Shown here: piece by piece, positions 24,701 through 35,957 of the stretch | Layout: every line of letters begins with the position of its first letter | How positions within the stretch are numbered: position 1 is the stretch's first letter | Source of the DNA: Sialis fuliginosa | Taxonomy: Eukaryota; Arthropoda; Insecta; Megaloptera; Sialidae | Assembly: GCA_961205875.1 (NCBI GenBank) | Contig: OY540812.1 | Span: 26,173,098 to 26,237,097, forward strand | Length of the DNA: 64,000 bases | Direction of reading: 5' to 3' | The notes under the pieces: generated by a model | Told to the model about the DNA's origin: nothing | The model's input: the letters and a program-made list of their open reading frames with translations, nothing else | The model's database searches: none | Translations under genes and position numbers: made by a program

Positions 24701-26127
24701 TGACGTTATTTTTGTTGTTCGGTCATATTAAATACCATATTAATATATTGAAATGAACTTACAGTAAAATATGTGCTCTTAATTAAATCTGGCTGTACTG
24801 GTACGAATATCTGCTGTGTCCTAGAACAAAAACAAATACTATAAATGTCAAAACATAATAGCAAATATATTTTAATCATAGGCATATTTATCAAAGAACA
24901 TGAAGGCTGTCACACATATTTTATTGATATTGTCCTTCAAGAACCATAAATGTTACATATTAGTGTAATATAATATTCATCCAATATAATACAACAGGAA
25001 TATTTATTATGTATGAATACATAAAACTATCTTGTATTAAAATTAAATAAATTGTATTTTAGATCACCATAAATGTTATATTAAATCTTCAGTTGGTAAT
25101 AGCACATACAATTTATGAAGCTGTAAGTTGAGCTATAAACTACCAATCTTCTTCTCAAGATTAAATTGATGCATGAAAAAGTAAATATCTTCTTGGTCGT
25201 TGACACCTTCAGGGCTTTTGAGAGTAATATACTATAAAATATTAGCTTAAATTAACCTAATAAGATGTGATCTACATTTTGACCTCCAAACCAAAAATGT
25301 ATCCGAAATAATTAGATTTCTGCAATACTACTCGTGACACGAACTGCGAGCAAAAACAAATACTAATTTTAAGTTATAGAAATCCATATCCTAAACTGTT
25401 TGCGAAATAACTTCATATTCGAATCCAAAATCAAAACCAATAAAAAAAAATAACCGTATCCGAATTCAAAACCGAAATCAAGAAAAAATATCCTTATATT
25501 CTAAAATATTCTGAAATAAAATAATAATTATGGATCGTAGAGGAAGTCTAATAAAATATTAAGCTAGAAGTACTTAGAAGTAACATCAATGCATGATAAA
25601 GTAGAATTAATTGAGCTATATATACAACTTTCCATATTCAAGACAGAATATGACCTTTCCCTCTTGATTATCATTTATTTCGCTCCTAAAGAATTATCTA
25701 AAAGGCAAGTATTATAATTCTTTAGAAATTTGTAAATAATGTTTATAAACGAAACATTTTTGGATTGATATGTATTACTTAAAATCTACCTAAAAGCCGG
25801 CAGAAAGTCATTCACCTTTAATTCCCAAGAAACTTTCCGAACTCTTTAAATACTTCCTAGAAATATATTTATAAAAAAAAACTGTTAATCCTGTAAAGTT
25901 AGTCACTTTGGCTTCTAAACATCTCATATTACAGTTAATTCAATACAAATAATTTATCATTTTCATAACCTTCGTAAAAAATCAATTCATTAAGAACATA
26001 TTTGACCATTCGGTCCGCCCAGTTATGTTGTCAGTTCTGAATGACAAGTATTTATGTGGCGGAATTCCACTCTCTCACTATTGTTTGTACAAGATGCTAT
26101 AGTTGATAACCTTTGGAGTTATTGCAG
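21761..26127. other. AT-rich spacer with decayed repeat fragments
   Basis: No gene recognised. 21846-21990 holds two words GTGCCGGATAACAGAGAG and GCCGGATAATCGAGTG, the style of a Tigger-like end. 22436-22575 and 25295-25480 share TATCCGAAATAATTAGAT and repeated ATCCGAAA words, so they are two copies of one degenerate repeat. 24180-24300 is slightly less AT-rich with no domain on either strand. Confidence 0.4.
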
Positions 26128-26186
26128 AAAGGTGTGCTCGATGTACCTGTAACTACAAGATTTAGGCAGCTCAAGGTGAAGCAAAA
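26128..26186 (+). other. Candidate small coding exon, 59 bp
   Basis: Bounded by an acceptor-like GGAGTTATTGCAG and a strong donor CAAAA|GTAAGT. One of three frames is open throughout (19 codons with Lys, Arg, Val, Leu and Gln); the other two contain stops. The surroundings are not recognised as repeat. The protein cannot be identified from so short a stretch, and the phase does not match direct joining to the candidate at 15748-15922. Confidence 0.25.
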
Positions 26187-27493
26187 GTAAGTACAATTAC
26201 CTTTATTAGATATATTACAAGTGATGAAGACAATAATTGCAATACACCACACCTCAATTGTAACAGTGTAAGAGATAGTATAGTTTTTTTTACTAAAAAA
26301 TGAGAATGATCATATATATCTACTATTGAAATATTATAGAGTAGTTTAAAAGTAACTAATTTTAATTTTTGTAGATTTTCTATTTATAATGTTTGACTTT
26401 TTGGGAATAGATTAAGTTTCGGAAAAATTGTATTTGTGTACATATAAAGAACAAAAAAATTTAATGGTCGTAGGAAGGAATCTTGTAGAGAAGTCATCGA
26501 CCAAGAAAAATTACTGTAGATGAGTAGTTCTCGGAAAAAAATTACTAATTACCTTGCTGTGCATATTTATCATACAATAACATGTGTCCAATTATGGAAA
26601 GAACTATAAAATACAAGATAAAAATCGGATCCTTTATTTGTTCCTATACACATCTGGTCTAAATAATTATAAACAGTGTACCGATTTTCATAACTGTACC
26701 ACAATAGATTCTCTAGACCGTTTTGAGCATAATTTTTTAGGGGTTGTAACTCCGTCACGAAGAATTTCCGGATACATATTTATTAAGATATTTGCTTAAA
26801 ATGGCATCCTACTACTTTTTGACTTCTGAATGGCATCAAAAATTACAGGCTATGAATTTTAAATTTCATATAAAAGAATATAAGATACAAGCATATCAAA
26901 GTAAAATTAAATTAATTATAGTTATTTTAACGCCCCATAAGATTTAATAATTATTTTTTTAATTCCCCATCGTAAAATTCCCACGACCCGACTTCAAGTC
27001 ACCAAACAGGAAATGAAAACTACCACGGTATATAGAAATCCACAACTAAACCATCTTGTGTAGTATATATTCTCGTACACCTGAGTTACTTCTCTATAGA
27101 AGTCACGGTTGGTCTGCACCACTACGACTCCCTGTGATATTATGTCATTCAGAATCGTCATCTGTTCAACCACTGCAATTACGTAACGCGTGGGAACACA
27201 CGAACACACACAAACACACGTAGCGCGCGTCCGTCGTACGAGCGCATTAACCCGCGGGGTCAAACGTACAACTATGTGCGGTGTAGTCGCCGATTATGAT
27301 TTGCATGCATTCCTTTTAGTTTGGAAGGCTGTCTTACAATGTATCATAGAGGTACAACTAGTTGTGCGTATTATGAAAAGAAAAGTTGTATCTTATAAGA
27401 AAGATCAGCAACCTTTGTTGGATTAAATGCCACTTCTTCAGTTATTACTTTCAATTTTTTAAATCAAAATAATATATTAATTTTTATTATCAT
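26187..27493. other. Spacer with a GC-richer patch
   Basis: 26990-27300 is notably richer in CG dinucleotides than its surroundings (CGCGCGTCCGTCGTACG and CCGCGGGGTC words). It has an 89-codon open frame on the minus strand (27263-26994) that I do not recognise. A promoter or first exon is possible, but the sequence alone does not show it. Confidence 0.35.
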
Positions 27494-27496
27494 TAA

Positions 27497-27730
27497 GAGC
27501 CCACACTACAGACTTTTCGAGCTGTAAGCCGATTTATCCTCGATTAAACAGTTTAGTTGGTGTTGGGTGCGTTCATATAGCACGCCATGCCATAGTTGCT
27601 CGACTTTTTTATCAAATGGGAATCACCCAGCTTTTTTGATTTTTTTTTAATCGGTAGGTGTACCTACGTTCTTCAAAGTATCTACATTATGACAACTGTC
27701 AAATCAATCAACTGTAGTGTGCGCGGGCTT
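27497..27730. mobile_element. PIF/Harbinger-like MITE, 234 bp
   Basis: Left end GAGCCCACACTACAG and right end CTGTAGTGTGCGCGGGCTT are inverted repeats flanked by TAA on both sides (27494-27496, 27731-27733). A 3-bp TAA/TTA target with G/A-GCCC ends suggests PIF/Harbinger. No coding capacity. Confidence 0.6.
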
Positions 27731-27739
27731 TAAGAATAA

Positions 27740-27914
27740 GGGCCTATACACACGACGTTTTTTATACAAGCAAGCGAAGCGCGTTTCATGAACGCGCGTT
27801 AAAAGCGCAGAAAAGTTCGTGTGCAAAGGTGTACAAGCTGCGAATATATCGCGTTTTAGTTTTTATTAAACGCGCGTCGTCTGCTTGTATAAAAAACGTC
27901 GTGTGCATAGGCTC
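27740..27914. mobile_element. TIR element, 175 bp, GGGCCTATACACACGACG ends
   Basis: GGGCCTATACACACGACG followed by TTTTTTATACAAGCA is matched inverted at the right end by TGCTTGTATAAAAAACG and CGTGTGCATAGGCTC. The interior holds many CGCGCG words (AACGCGCGTTAAAAGCGC). Left flank TAA, right flank AAA: a PIF/Harbinger-style target with one change, or none. Confidence 0.6.
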
Positions 27915-27942
27915 AAATTTAATTTGTAACGTACTAGCTGAA

Positions 27943-29890
27943 AAGGCTGTAGCCGGGTAGCAATGTAAAATCGGCCTCAACACGGATTTGGCTAATTTTT
28001 ATTGTGAATGTTGCTCATTATGTGAGAATTCTTATGCCCAATTATTAGCTTCTAAAAGTTGATCGTTTTTGAAAAAAAAATTATTTTCAATTTTTCAAAA
28101 ATATTTTTTTTTTAAGAAATTTTTTTTTTGATTAAGTTCAAACTATGGTACAATGTAGAAGATGAAAAGGTGCATATCAGGTAATATTTTCAAGATGCTG
28201 CACATACTCTAACAAGTAAAAAAATTTTTTTGAAATTTTGAAAAAAAAATTTTTTTTGGTTGTAGTTGAGCGACAACTTCAAATATTTCATGAAATAATC
28301 TTCAAACTTTAGTATTACACCCTACAAAATCTGAATAGAATCGAAGTGGTAGAACATACTTAAAAAAAATTAAAATCATTGGAAGTCAATATTAACATGT
28401 ACAAATGCTATAGAAATAATGTAATGTAAACATAGTATAAAAATGATAGAAAAACAGTTATTTAAATAAAATTAACTCGAAATATTTAATAAGAACGCTT
28501 CTGTCTCCCACTGCCCGTTTATCTTACCGTCTAGGACATACATACATTTCTTATGGTGATATATGTAGGTACACATTATTACACATACAGTCCAGGCCAC
28601 TATATGAAATTGAGTTTCTTGAAATAATTCGTATAACAAAACTATTTAAATATTTTTTTTTTCGTTGTTGGACTTCAGAAGAGGGGGTAGGTGCAAATAT
28701 TTAATTTAATATAAGGGTAGTAAAATTACACGATAGATCACTAAATGTGTAATTTTGTATTTAAATAATATTAATATAAATGTATAAGAATAATATAATG
28801 CAATATAATAAAATATAAGGGATGTTTAGGCGCCCCTTAAAAACTCTTGTACTTAAAAACGAATAATTTAGTTGTTTTATATAATTCTACCTCATTTATT
28901 ATTTTAAAGTCAAAGAAGTACAATAAGAACAATTGGTTTTAGATACTATGTACATAGTAAGGGTTTTAATTGTATTTTGGGGAGAACGGTGGAAATTTTA
29001 AATTTCACATAAGGGTAGCATACAACAATGCTGTTAAACAAATATATTAATATTGTTCAAAAGCCTGCCAAGAATAAGAAAATTATTGTTTGAACGCCAT
29101 ATTGGTCGCCATCTTTCATATTGAATTTCCGGTCAATGTTTCGGCTTGGTAACAGCGATTTTTGGATTCAGTAGAGCCAAAATACTCTTAATAGCTTTGT
29201 TTGCAAAATGTTATACGAAGTACTTCAAGAAACTCAATTTCATGTAGTGGCCTGGACTGTATGTGTAATAATGTGTACCTATATCACCATAAAAAATGTA
29301 TGTATGTCCTAGACGGTAAGATAAACGGGCAGTGGGAGACAGAAGCGTTCTTATTAAATATTTCGAGTTAATTTTATTTAAATAACTGTTTTTCTATCAT
29401 TTTTATACTATGTTTACATTACATTATTTCTATAGCATTTGTACATGTTAATATTGACTTCCAATGATTTTAAAGTATGTTCTACCACTTCGATTCTATT
29501 CAGATTTTGTAGGGTGTAATACTAAAGTATGAAGATTATTTCATGAAATATTTGAAGTTGTCGCTCAACTACAACCAAAAAAAAATTTTTTTTCAAAATT
29601 TCAAATTTTTTTTTTACTTGTTAGAGTATGCGCAGCATCTTGAAAATATTACCTGATATGCACCTTTTCAACTTCTACATTGTATCATAGTTTGAACTTA
29701 ATCAAAAAAAAAAATTCTTAAAAAAAAAATATTTTTGAAAAATTGAAAATATTTTTTTTTTCAAAAACGATCAACTTTTAGAGGCTAATAATTGGGCATA
29801 AGAATTCTCACATAATGAGCAACATTCACAATAAAAATTAGCCAAATCCGTGTTGAGGCCGATTTTACATTGCTACCCGGCTACAGCCTT
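27943..29890. mobile_element. Large foldback element, 1.95 kb, arms of about 680-695 bp
   Basis: Left arm (27943-28637) and right arm (29212-29890) are inverted copies that look highly similar over nearly their full length. They start AAGGCTGTAGCCGGGTAGC and end GCTACCCGGCTACAGCCTT. Both share landmarks such as CTCCCACTGCCCGTTTATC and AGTCCAGGCCACTA with their inverses. The 574-bp middle (28638-29211) is not repeated and contains no recognised gene. The flanks (TACTAGCTGA to the left, an RTE-like tail to the right) suggest insertion into a non-LTR fragment. Target duplication not certain. Confidence 0.8.
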
Positions 29891-30062
29891 TGTATTTTTT
29901 AAAAACCTAATCAATTTTCGGTATGCAAAAACCTAGCCTATGTCTTTCCGCGGAATGCAAGCTATAACCCTGCCAAATTTCATGAAGAACCGTTCAGCGG
30001 TTTAGCCCTGATAAGGTTACAAACAGACAGATAGAGTTAATTTCGCATTTATAATATTTAAA
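29891..30062 (+). mobile_element. RTE-like non-LTR retrotransposon tail
   Basis: The words CCAAATTTCATGAAGAACC, GTTCAGCGGTTTAGCC, AACAAACAGACAGATAGAG and TTTCGCATTTATAATATT occur in the order typical of RTE-type or related SINE 3' tails in insects. The matching 5' piece may be TACTAGCTG left of the foldback at 27933-27942. Confidence 0.6.
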
Positions 30063-30127
30063 ATATCGCATTTACATTTTTATATTCGAAATTCTACAAG
30101 GGTTCTGGTCTGGAACTACTAAAGCTC

Positions 30128-30156
30128 CTAATGAAGACCTCTTGTGAAGTCGAAAC
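30128..30156 (+). other. Hammerhead-like core motif (degenerate)
   Basis: CTAATGA...GAAAC with a short GAC/GTC-paired arm between, followed by ACACGTATCGAGTGAC. It resembles the CUGANGA...GAAA core of retroelement-associated hammerhead ribozymes, but one core G is A here, so activity is unlikely. Confidence 0.3.
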
Positions 30157-30760
30157 ACGTATCGAGTGACACTGTTTTATTGTGGTTAAGGTGTACTATT
30201 TAGTTTATATGACTTAAAAACCACAGTCCCTCCTTTTTTTAGTAGTAAATATACAATTATAAACTCTTATTTTTGATTAATTAAAGAAAATACTATTTTT
30301 CTCAGTTCTTCTATAGTTTTTATTTCTAATTATGTACAATATACACCAAACATAGTTTTCTTCTTGTTTTTCAATATGTCAAAAAATAATTTTAAAAAAC
30401 TGATACACAAATAATATGATCGTGTGAACGCAGCCTCACAATAAATATATACGTGATTATATTGAATAACCAAATAGTGATCGGTGTTATTACTCTCTAT
30501 GGGAATCAAATGTTAATTAATTCCGTGCTCAACTTAAGTGAGCATTGTATTGGAGATACATTTATATATTAATTTTTGATCAGATTTTTTTTAATTATAT
30601 ACATTCCGATGGTGATTTTAATTCTTTTAATCAAGTCTTTCACTTTCGTTTTTTTAATTAAATTTTATATTATATTTTAATATTATTATGATTTCTTATT
30701 TGCATTGCATAACTTTATGGAATTATAATTGTTTAATTTGATACATACTGAAATAATAAT
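30157..30760. other. AT-rich spacer
   Basis: No gene or complete element recognised. Confidence 0.4.
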
Positions 30761-30822
30761 AAATAAAATTAAGTTATGAATATTAATTAATAATAATATT
30801 CATAACTTAATTTTATTTTTAG
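30761..30822. repeat. Perfect palindrome with about 25-bp arms
   Basis: AAATAAAATTAAGTTATGAA and TATTA are mirrored exactly across a short ATTAATAA loop. It is a strong cruciform or hairpin candidate and may be the core of a small foldback element. Confidence 0.75.
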
Positions 30823-30869
30823 TTTTTGATTAACATTGATTTGTTGCCAGTTGCGTGGGGAAGTTGCAA

Positions 30870-31150
30870 ATGGGCCGATCATTGTAGATAAATCCATTAA
30901 AATCATTAACATAGATGGCTTTGAAAACGTTCTACAATGTCATTTTGTTTTCCTCTCGAAACCAAAAAATTTTTATTTGAAATATTTTTTAGTGTTCCGT
31001 ACCGAAATCGGAAAAATGAAATGAAATGTGGAATCAACACTGTGTCTGTCTATCTATCACAACCATCTAGCTATTGGGCCGTTTGTAAATGGTGGACCAA
31101 TATACCATATAAAATTTTAAAAAATGGCGTTTTTTTGAGGGATGGGGGCT
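30870..31150 (-). mobile_element. Non-LTR retrotransposon tail fragment
   Basis: Contains GTGTTCCGTACCGAAATCGG, the inverse of the CCGATTTCGGTACGGAACAC tail seen at about 60200-60220. A TCTGTCTATCTATC run follows. Such tails mark the 3' ends of CR1- or RTE-like elements. The overlapping short open frames are not genes. Confidence 0.5.
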
Positions 31151-31381
31151 GAAATGAAAGTTAAATATAATAAGAAGGAAGTTAAATATGCAAAGTTGTG
31201 TTATTATTAAAATCGTCGTTTATCAAATTTAGAAAAAAACGTAAACATATTTTGTCTTGTCCGAACTGAGGAAAACAAATATTTCAATAGAATTTGTTTT
31301 TTTTACAACTTTTAAATAATTTAAAGACCGAACGATTTGATCGAATGATTTTTCAGCCACCATAAATAAACTCGTTTTGGT
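31151..31381. other. Spacer
   Basis: No feature recognised. Confidence 0.4.
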
Positions 31382-31934
31382 TGGCTCCAGTATTGGATAT
31401 GACCCCAGTAATGGCTATTTTTTTATTAAATGTACTGAATTAGAAATATTTGTTGATTTTTGATTACTACCTTTTCTGAATATTAATCTATATACATATA
31501 TGTACATATATACTGTCTTACAGCGTGATTTGATGACAATCGGCCAATAGGTGTAAAAATGGTGGACATTTAAACTAATTATTAGTATAATATTATATTA
31601 TCATAGCAACTGCTTTACATTGTTTCAAATTTGACGATTCTTTCTTTTATATATTTTGTGTCGTAGTACTTATCATTTTAATCATTAGTAAGTGTCCATC
31701 ATTGCGTGCTCATTACTAGGTTTACTTTATCCATTACTGGAGACAAAAACATAAACAAAATAAAAGGCAATAATTTAAAAAACAAACTATATTTGCGGAC
31801 TTTGGTAATTAAATTGATTATATAAAGAGTTACTTGTTTTATTAGTAACATGAGCTCATGAGAATTACAAAAAAGAAACCCGTCAATTACAAAAACAGTA
31901 AACCTTGCTCTTATAATGGCCATAACTGGTGCCA
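31382..31934 (-). mobile_element. Family A inverted-repeat element, near full-length
   Basis: Left TGGCTCCAGTATTGG and right CCATAACTGGTGCCA are inverted ends. The body is the reverse of 34676-35178 throughout (GATTTGATGACAATCGGCC, GACGATTCTTTCTTTTATA, CATTACTGGAG). At 553 bp it has no coding function; the minus-strand frame at 31699-31959 follows the repeat. No target duplication could be fixed. Confidence 0.7.
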
Positions 31935-32628
31935 GTACCTTATTTTTTTTAATGCTCAATTTCAGAAATATTTAGGTGGTAAATTGTCAAATGAACGCAC
32001 TACTGCAAAAATATTTCTCCATTTCTTTAATTATGTATAAGCTTTCAAAACAGTTTAACTGTATATAATTAACTCCGAAGTAATTATTATAATAAAACAA
32101 GACATAAAAGGAAACCAATAATCATTTTACTGCATCGAATTAATATTTAAAAAAATATACTTATTCGTGTTGTGATAATACTGGGTGTAACAAATGATAG
32201 TGTCACGTGAAAGTCAAAGAAATTGATAGATTGCTATCTGATAACTACGTCGGTATTATTCACAGTTCAGCCAGTTAATGCCGTGTGCCTCGATAGTTAA
32301 TGGCAAAGCGTCCAACGTATAATTTAATAAACACTTAATAAGGCGTTGATCTACCCAACCCAACAGTTTTTATTATGGTTTGTGAAACAAGATTTTGTTC
32401 ATTGAAATATTCGTATTTAATAGTTTTTTTTTTATATCCTTACATACAATTAGAGGTAAAAATTGTCAAAATAACGGGATAACAGATATTTATATTATTC
32501 TACTATATAAATAAATATTTATCACTAAATGAAAAATACATAAATACAAAAACGTGTATTTCATATTAATTTGATATGTGCATCTTAAGAAATTAATCAA
32601 ATTTTTTCAACTATATGTACTATGGACT
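31935..32628. other. AT-rich spacer
   Basis: No gene recognised. Confidence 0.4.
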
Positions 32629-32800
32629 TCAGAAGTCGTCTGCCACCGTAAAGGTCAGAATCATAATAATTTAATCACACAAATATATATGAGTACTATA
32701 AACGAAGAGTACTCTTTATCTAGCAAATGAGTTTCAAAATATCTGTTTTTGTTTGATACAAAATATTATAATAATCAAATGGGAGGAGCCTTCTACTGGG
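32629..32800 (-). mobile_element. Fragment related to the element at 34100-34484, inverted
   Basis: CACAAATATATATGAGTACT, ATAAACGAAGAGTACT and AATAATCAAATGGGAGGAG are the inverse of words at 34155-34310. CTTCAGAAGTCGTCTGCCAC also matches the inverse of the right end at about 34460-34475. The TIR itself is degraded here. Confidence 0.6.
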
Positions 32801-32876
32801 GAAGGCTGTCAATACCATATTTAGCGATTTTTGAATAATGTTTCTTAGAAATAGGCACTTCCATAACCCCCTTACC

Positions 32877-32920
32877 CTGATGATGAGCCTTGAAATGTTG
32901 AATCCCTAATGGGGTCGAAA
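32877..32920 (+). other. Hammerhead-like core motif
   Basis: CTGATGA at 32877 and TCGAAA ending at 32920 enclose a segment with GGGGTC, AATCCCT and GAGCC words that can partly pair. The core letters fit the hammerhead pattern CUGANGA...GAAA, but stems I and III are not convincing by eye. Confidence 0.25.
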
Positions 32921-33300
32921 TTATAGTCAGTTATCAAAAATATTTTCATATTAAAAAAAAACGCACTAAATTTGGTTGAAGCATTAAAGCTACAAGGGAA
33001 CGAACAAAAACTTATGTACCTAGTTGTAAACAGTACTTACTGAACACAACTTCATTTTCGACCGGGGGTTAAAAATTACACCATCTTATGTAGATAAATA
33101 AACACAATATCTACTATTAGTTTTGAAGCTTCTTTCGCGGTGATCTTGATAATAATATGAATCTTAACTTCCGAATATAAACTAAGAAAACAACCAAATC
33201 TACGCATACCTATTATATGTAGGATTGTAGAATTGTGTTTATTTATTTTAATAAACAATTTACAAGAAAAATATATTTTTGAGCACTTTTATGGTTACAA
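32921..33300. other. AT-rich spacer
   Basis: No gene recognised. Confidence 0.4.
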
Positions 33301-33303
33301 TAA

Positions 33304-33770
33304 TGTTTAGGGTGATTTTATACACAACACAGATAGTTTCTCCACTAATATGCCGTATGTAGGTTTGCACAGATAGGTCGGCTGGACTTCGTATTTAATT
33401 CTTCGTTCTTCACTTTTCTCCCTCGTAACACGTTTTTTAACTTCACACGTTCTTTCTAGTTGGTTCTCCCTTGTTATTTCTACGTACACGTCTTATCGTA
33501 TTCAAAGATACTACAACACTGTTCTCGTTTTCTTTGTCGACGTCTCATCCACCAATCAGTTATTTTAGAGTATAGCAACACCATCTCTTATTCTCCTGAC
33601 ACAACTACTTTGACAGTTCATCAACCTAACCTTATTCTTTGTTTAAATCCTACATATATTATACCCAGAAGCCAAGACTCAATAACTACTACATACCAAT
33701 ATACGACAGAATAACGAAACACAAATAAAGACTTCGATAAAAATCACCTTATTCATTCTTGGCTATCTTC
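33304..33770 (+). repeat. Possible solo LTR or other transcribed repeat
   Basis: The + strand is pyrimidine-rich and less AT-rich than its surroundings. It contains a TATATTATACCC word near 33655, an AATAAA at about 33725 and a following AC/T-rich tail, an order seen in LTRs. No second copy lies in the window, and no definite TG...CA ends or target duplication were found, so a short non-coding gene piece is equally possible. Confidence 0.25.
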
Positions 33771-33884
33771 AATTCAAGTACTCGAATGTAACTTTATTTA
33801 TTTGAGCGAGTTCGACAAAATTAACGTTCGAAAACGTTCGGCACATCTCTATATAAACATTGTAGGCCGTGTATCGATGAGTAC

Positions 33885-34025
33885 GGTATGATTAGTGAAG
33901 TCTATCCCCAGACACAGAACTTTTACTGGGCGATGTGTTGAGGGATTGACACGAGGGGGACTCGAACCACTGACTTCCTTTGTAAACATTCGTCAGGATG
34001 GTTTAATGAAAGCAACGGTCGACAC
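33885..34025 (-). repeat. SINE-like sequence with perfect tRNA B-box word
   Basis: On the minus strand GGTTCGAGTCC lies at 33968-33958, matching the RNA polymerase III B-box consensus GGTTCGANTCC. A cloverleaf cannot be drawn and the A-box is poor, so it is not a tRNA gene. A tRNA-derived SINE head is the most likely reading. Confidence 0.35.
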
Positions 34026-34099
34026 GCGCGCCTATAATAGATACGCTATTTCTTTGTGTGGTATATTATAACTATGATATAAGCGCAAGTGCATAGGTA

Positions 34100-34484
34100 C
34101 AGTCGCCTGCATTAATGGTCTTGCAGTTTGTATTCATTTTCGTTTATCACAAAGTTAGTAGTCTCCTCCCATTTGATTATTATAATATTTAAATCATTTC
34201 TCCATGTATCAACAAAGACAAATATTTTGAAATTCATTTGATAGATAAAGAAGTACTCTTCGTTTATAGTACTCATATATATTTGTGCAATTAAATTATT
34301 ATGTAATCTATTGAAAATTGTATACGTAAATTTTGTGGCAATAAATATTTGATATTCCGAATTTTAGTATTTAAATATATTAAACTTGATAGAAAAAGAT
34401 AACCGATGATGTTTGTCTTTAAATTTGGTATCTGTTGTAATCGATTCTAGCCTTTAGGGTGCCAGACGAGTTCTGCAGGCGACT
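34100..34484. mobile_element. TA-flanked TIR element, 385 bp
   Basis: Ends CAGTCGCCTGCA and TGCAGGCGACTG are exact 12-bp inverted repeats flanked by TA (34098-34099, 34485-34486), as in the Tc1/mariner superfamily. A related inverted fragment lies at 32629-32800. No transposase frame. Confidence 0.75.
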
Positions 34485-34675
34485 GTACCTAGATTGTTCA
34501 AAGGGCAAGTATAGATTTAAAATTTTGCTGCTGAGATCTGAATAGACGATCCTGGAGATTTTTGGCGTGCGAAAACTGAATCTATTAATCGAATTTCTCA
34601 ATTAGCTCAGGTTCTAGAGATATCCTAATCCAAAAGTGCCAAAAATGACGATTTACATATTTATGAATAAGTTAC

Positions 34676-35178
34676 TGGCATCAGTTATGGCCGCTATAAG
34701 AGCAAGGTTTATTGACGGGCTTATTTTTTGTTATACTCGTGAACTCATGTTACTAATAAAATAAGTAACTGTTTATTTAATCAATTTAATTACCAAATTT
34801 TGCAATTTTTTTTAAGCCTTTTATTTTGTTTATGTTTATTCTCCAGTAATGGATAATGTAAAACCAGTAATGTGATGGACACTTGCTAATGATTACAAAA
34901 TGATAAGTACTACGGCACAAAAGATATAAAAGAAAGAATCGTCAAGTTTGAAACAATGTAAAGCAGTTGCTATGATAATATAATAATTAATAAATAAATT
35001 ATACTAATAATTAGTTTAAATGTCCACCCTTTTAACACCTACTGGCCGATTGTCATCAAATCACGCATATAGATTAATATTCAGAAAAGGTAGTAATCAA
35101 ATATCAACAAATATTTCTAATTCAGTACATTTAATTAAAAAATTGTCATTACTGGAGTCATATTCAAGACTGGTGCCA
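34676..35178 (+). mobile_element. Family A inverted-repeat element, near full-length
   Basis: Left TGGCATCAGTTATGGCC and right GACTGGTGCCA are inverted ends, and the 503-bp body matches the other family A copies. A short open frame overlapping 35020-35253 lies mostly inside the repeat and has no known domain. Confidence 0.7.
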
Positions 35179-35255
35179 CTACATTATATTACCAAGCAGA
35201 CAATTTTTCTAAAAAATACGGCAAAGAAACTAAACTATTTAATAAAAAACTAGTT

Positions 35256-35277
35256 GGGGGGAGGAGGGGGGGGGGGG
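35256..35277 (+). repeat. G-tract
   Basis: GGGGGGAGGAGG followed by a total run of 12 G. It could form a G-quadruplex on the + strand. Confidence 0.8.
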
Positions 35278-35282
35278 ACACA

Positions 35283-35949
35283 AAAGTGAATCGCACTTGA
35301 GGTGAAACGAAAGAAAAAGTATTCGTTACATTAGGAGGGTGCAGCGACCTCTAGCTACGCGACTGCATATTTTACATACAATTTAATAATAACACTTAAT
35401 GTCAAATGTTCTCCAGTACAACGGCATTTTGTTTTTCTCAGATTTACGATCATAATAAAATATAAAAATAATAAATATTTAGTTATAAAGCAAATTCATT
35501 ACTGTAATATATGGTTAATTTAAAATTAATAATTAATTATTATATTAACATAAATTACGTGCATTCCACATGTTATATATTTAATTTATTATAGTTTTTC
35601 ATTTGTTTTTAGTAATCTAACCGAAACAAAGATTGTTAAAAATAGGAAGACTTTTAAGTAAATATAAAATTACCTTGAACCAACTATATACACAAATCAT
35701 ATTGGTTTATTTATGTTTAAATATTGATTCATCGATTCAGTCAAGGCACATGTAAAAATGTTTTTTTTTTTTTTAATAATTTTATCTTTATTTTACATGA
35801 ACCGATAGAAAAAATATTAATAAAAATAAGTTACTTTTTTGGTTGTAATTGTTCGGAACAATTTAAATTTAGAAATTTCATTAAAAACTAGCTATTTTTT
35901 AACTTCAAGTATTTATCAATGTATTATACTAAACAATATTTTTGTAGTA
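35283..35949. other. AT-rich spacer
   Basis: The first 90 bases are less AT-rich (GTGCAGCGACCTCTAGC) but unassigned. The rest is AT-rich without a gene. Confidence 0.4.
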
Positions 35950-35957
35950 CCTATATA

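Noticed and set aside
27943-29890. Ordinary gene duplication in inverted orientation
   Set aside because: No coding frames in either arm; defined ends with TIR character fit a foldback element better.
33958-33968. tRNA gene at the B-box word
   Set aside because: No cloverleaf or acceptor stem can be drawn, and the A-box is poor.
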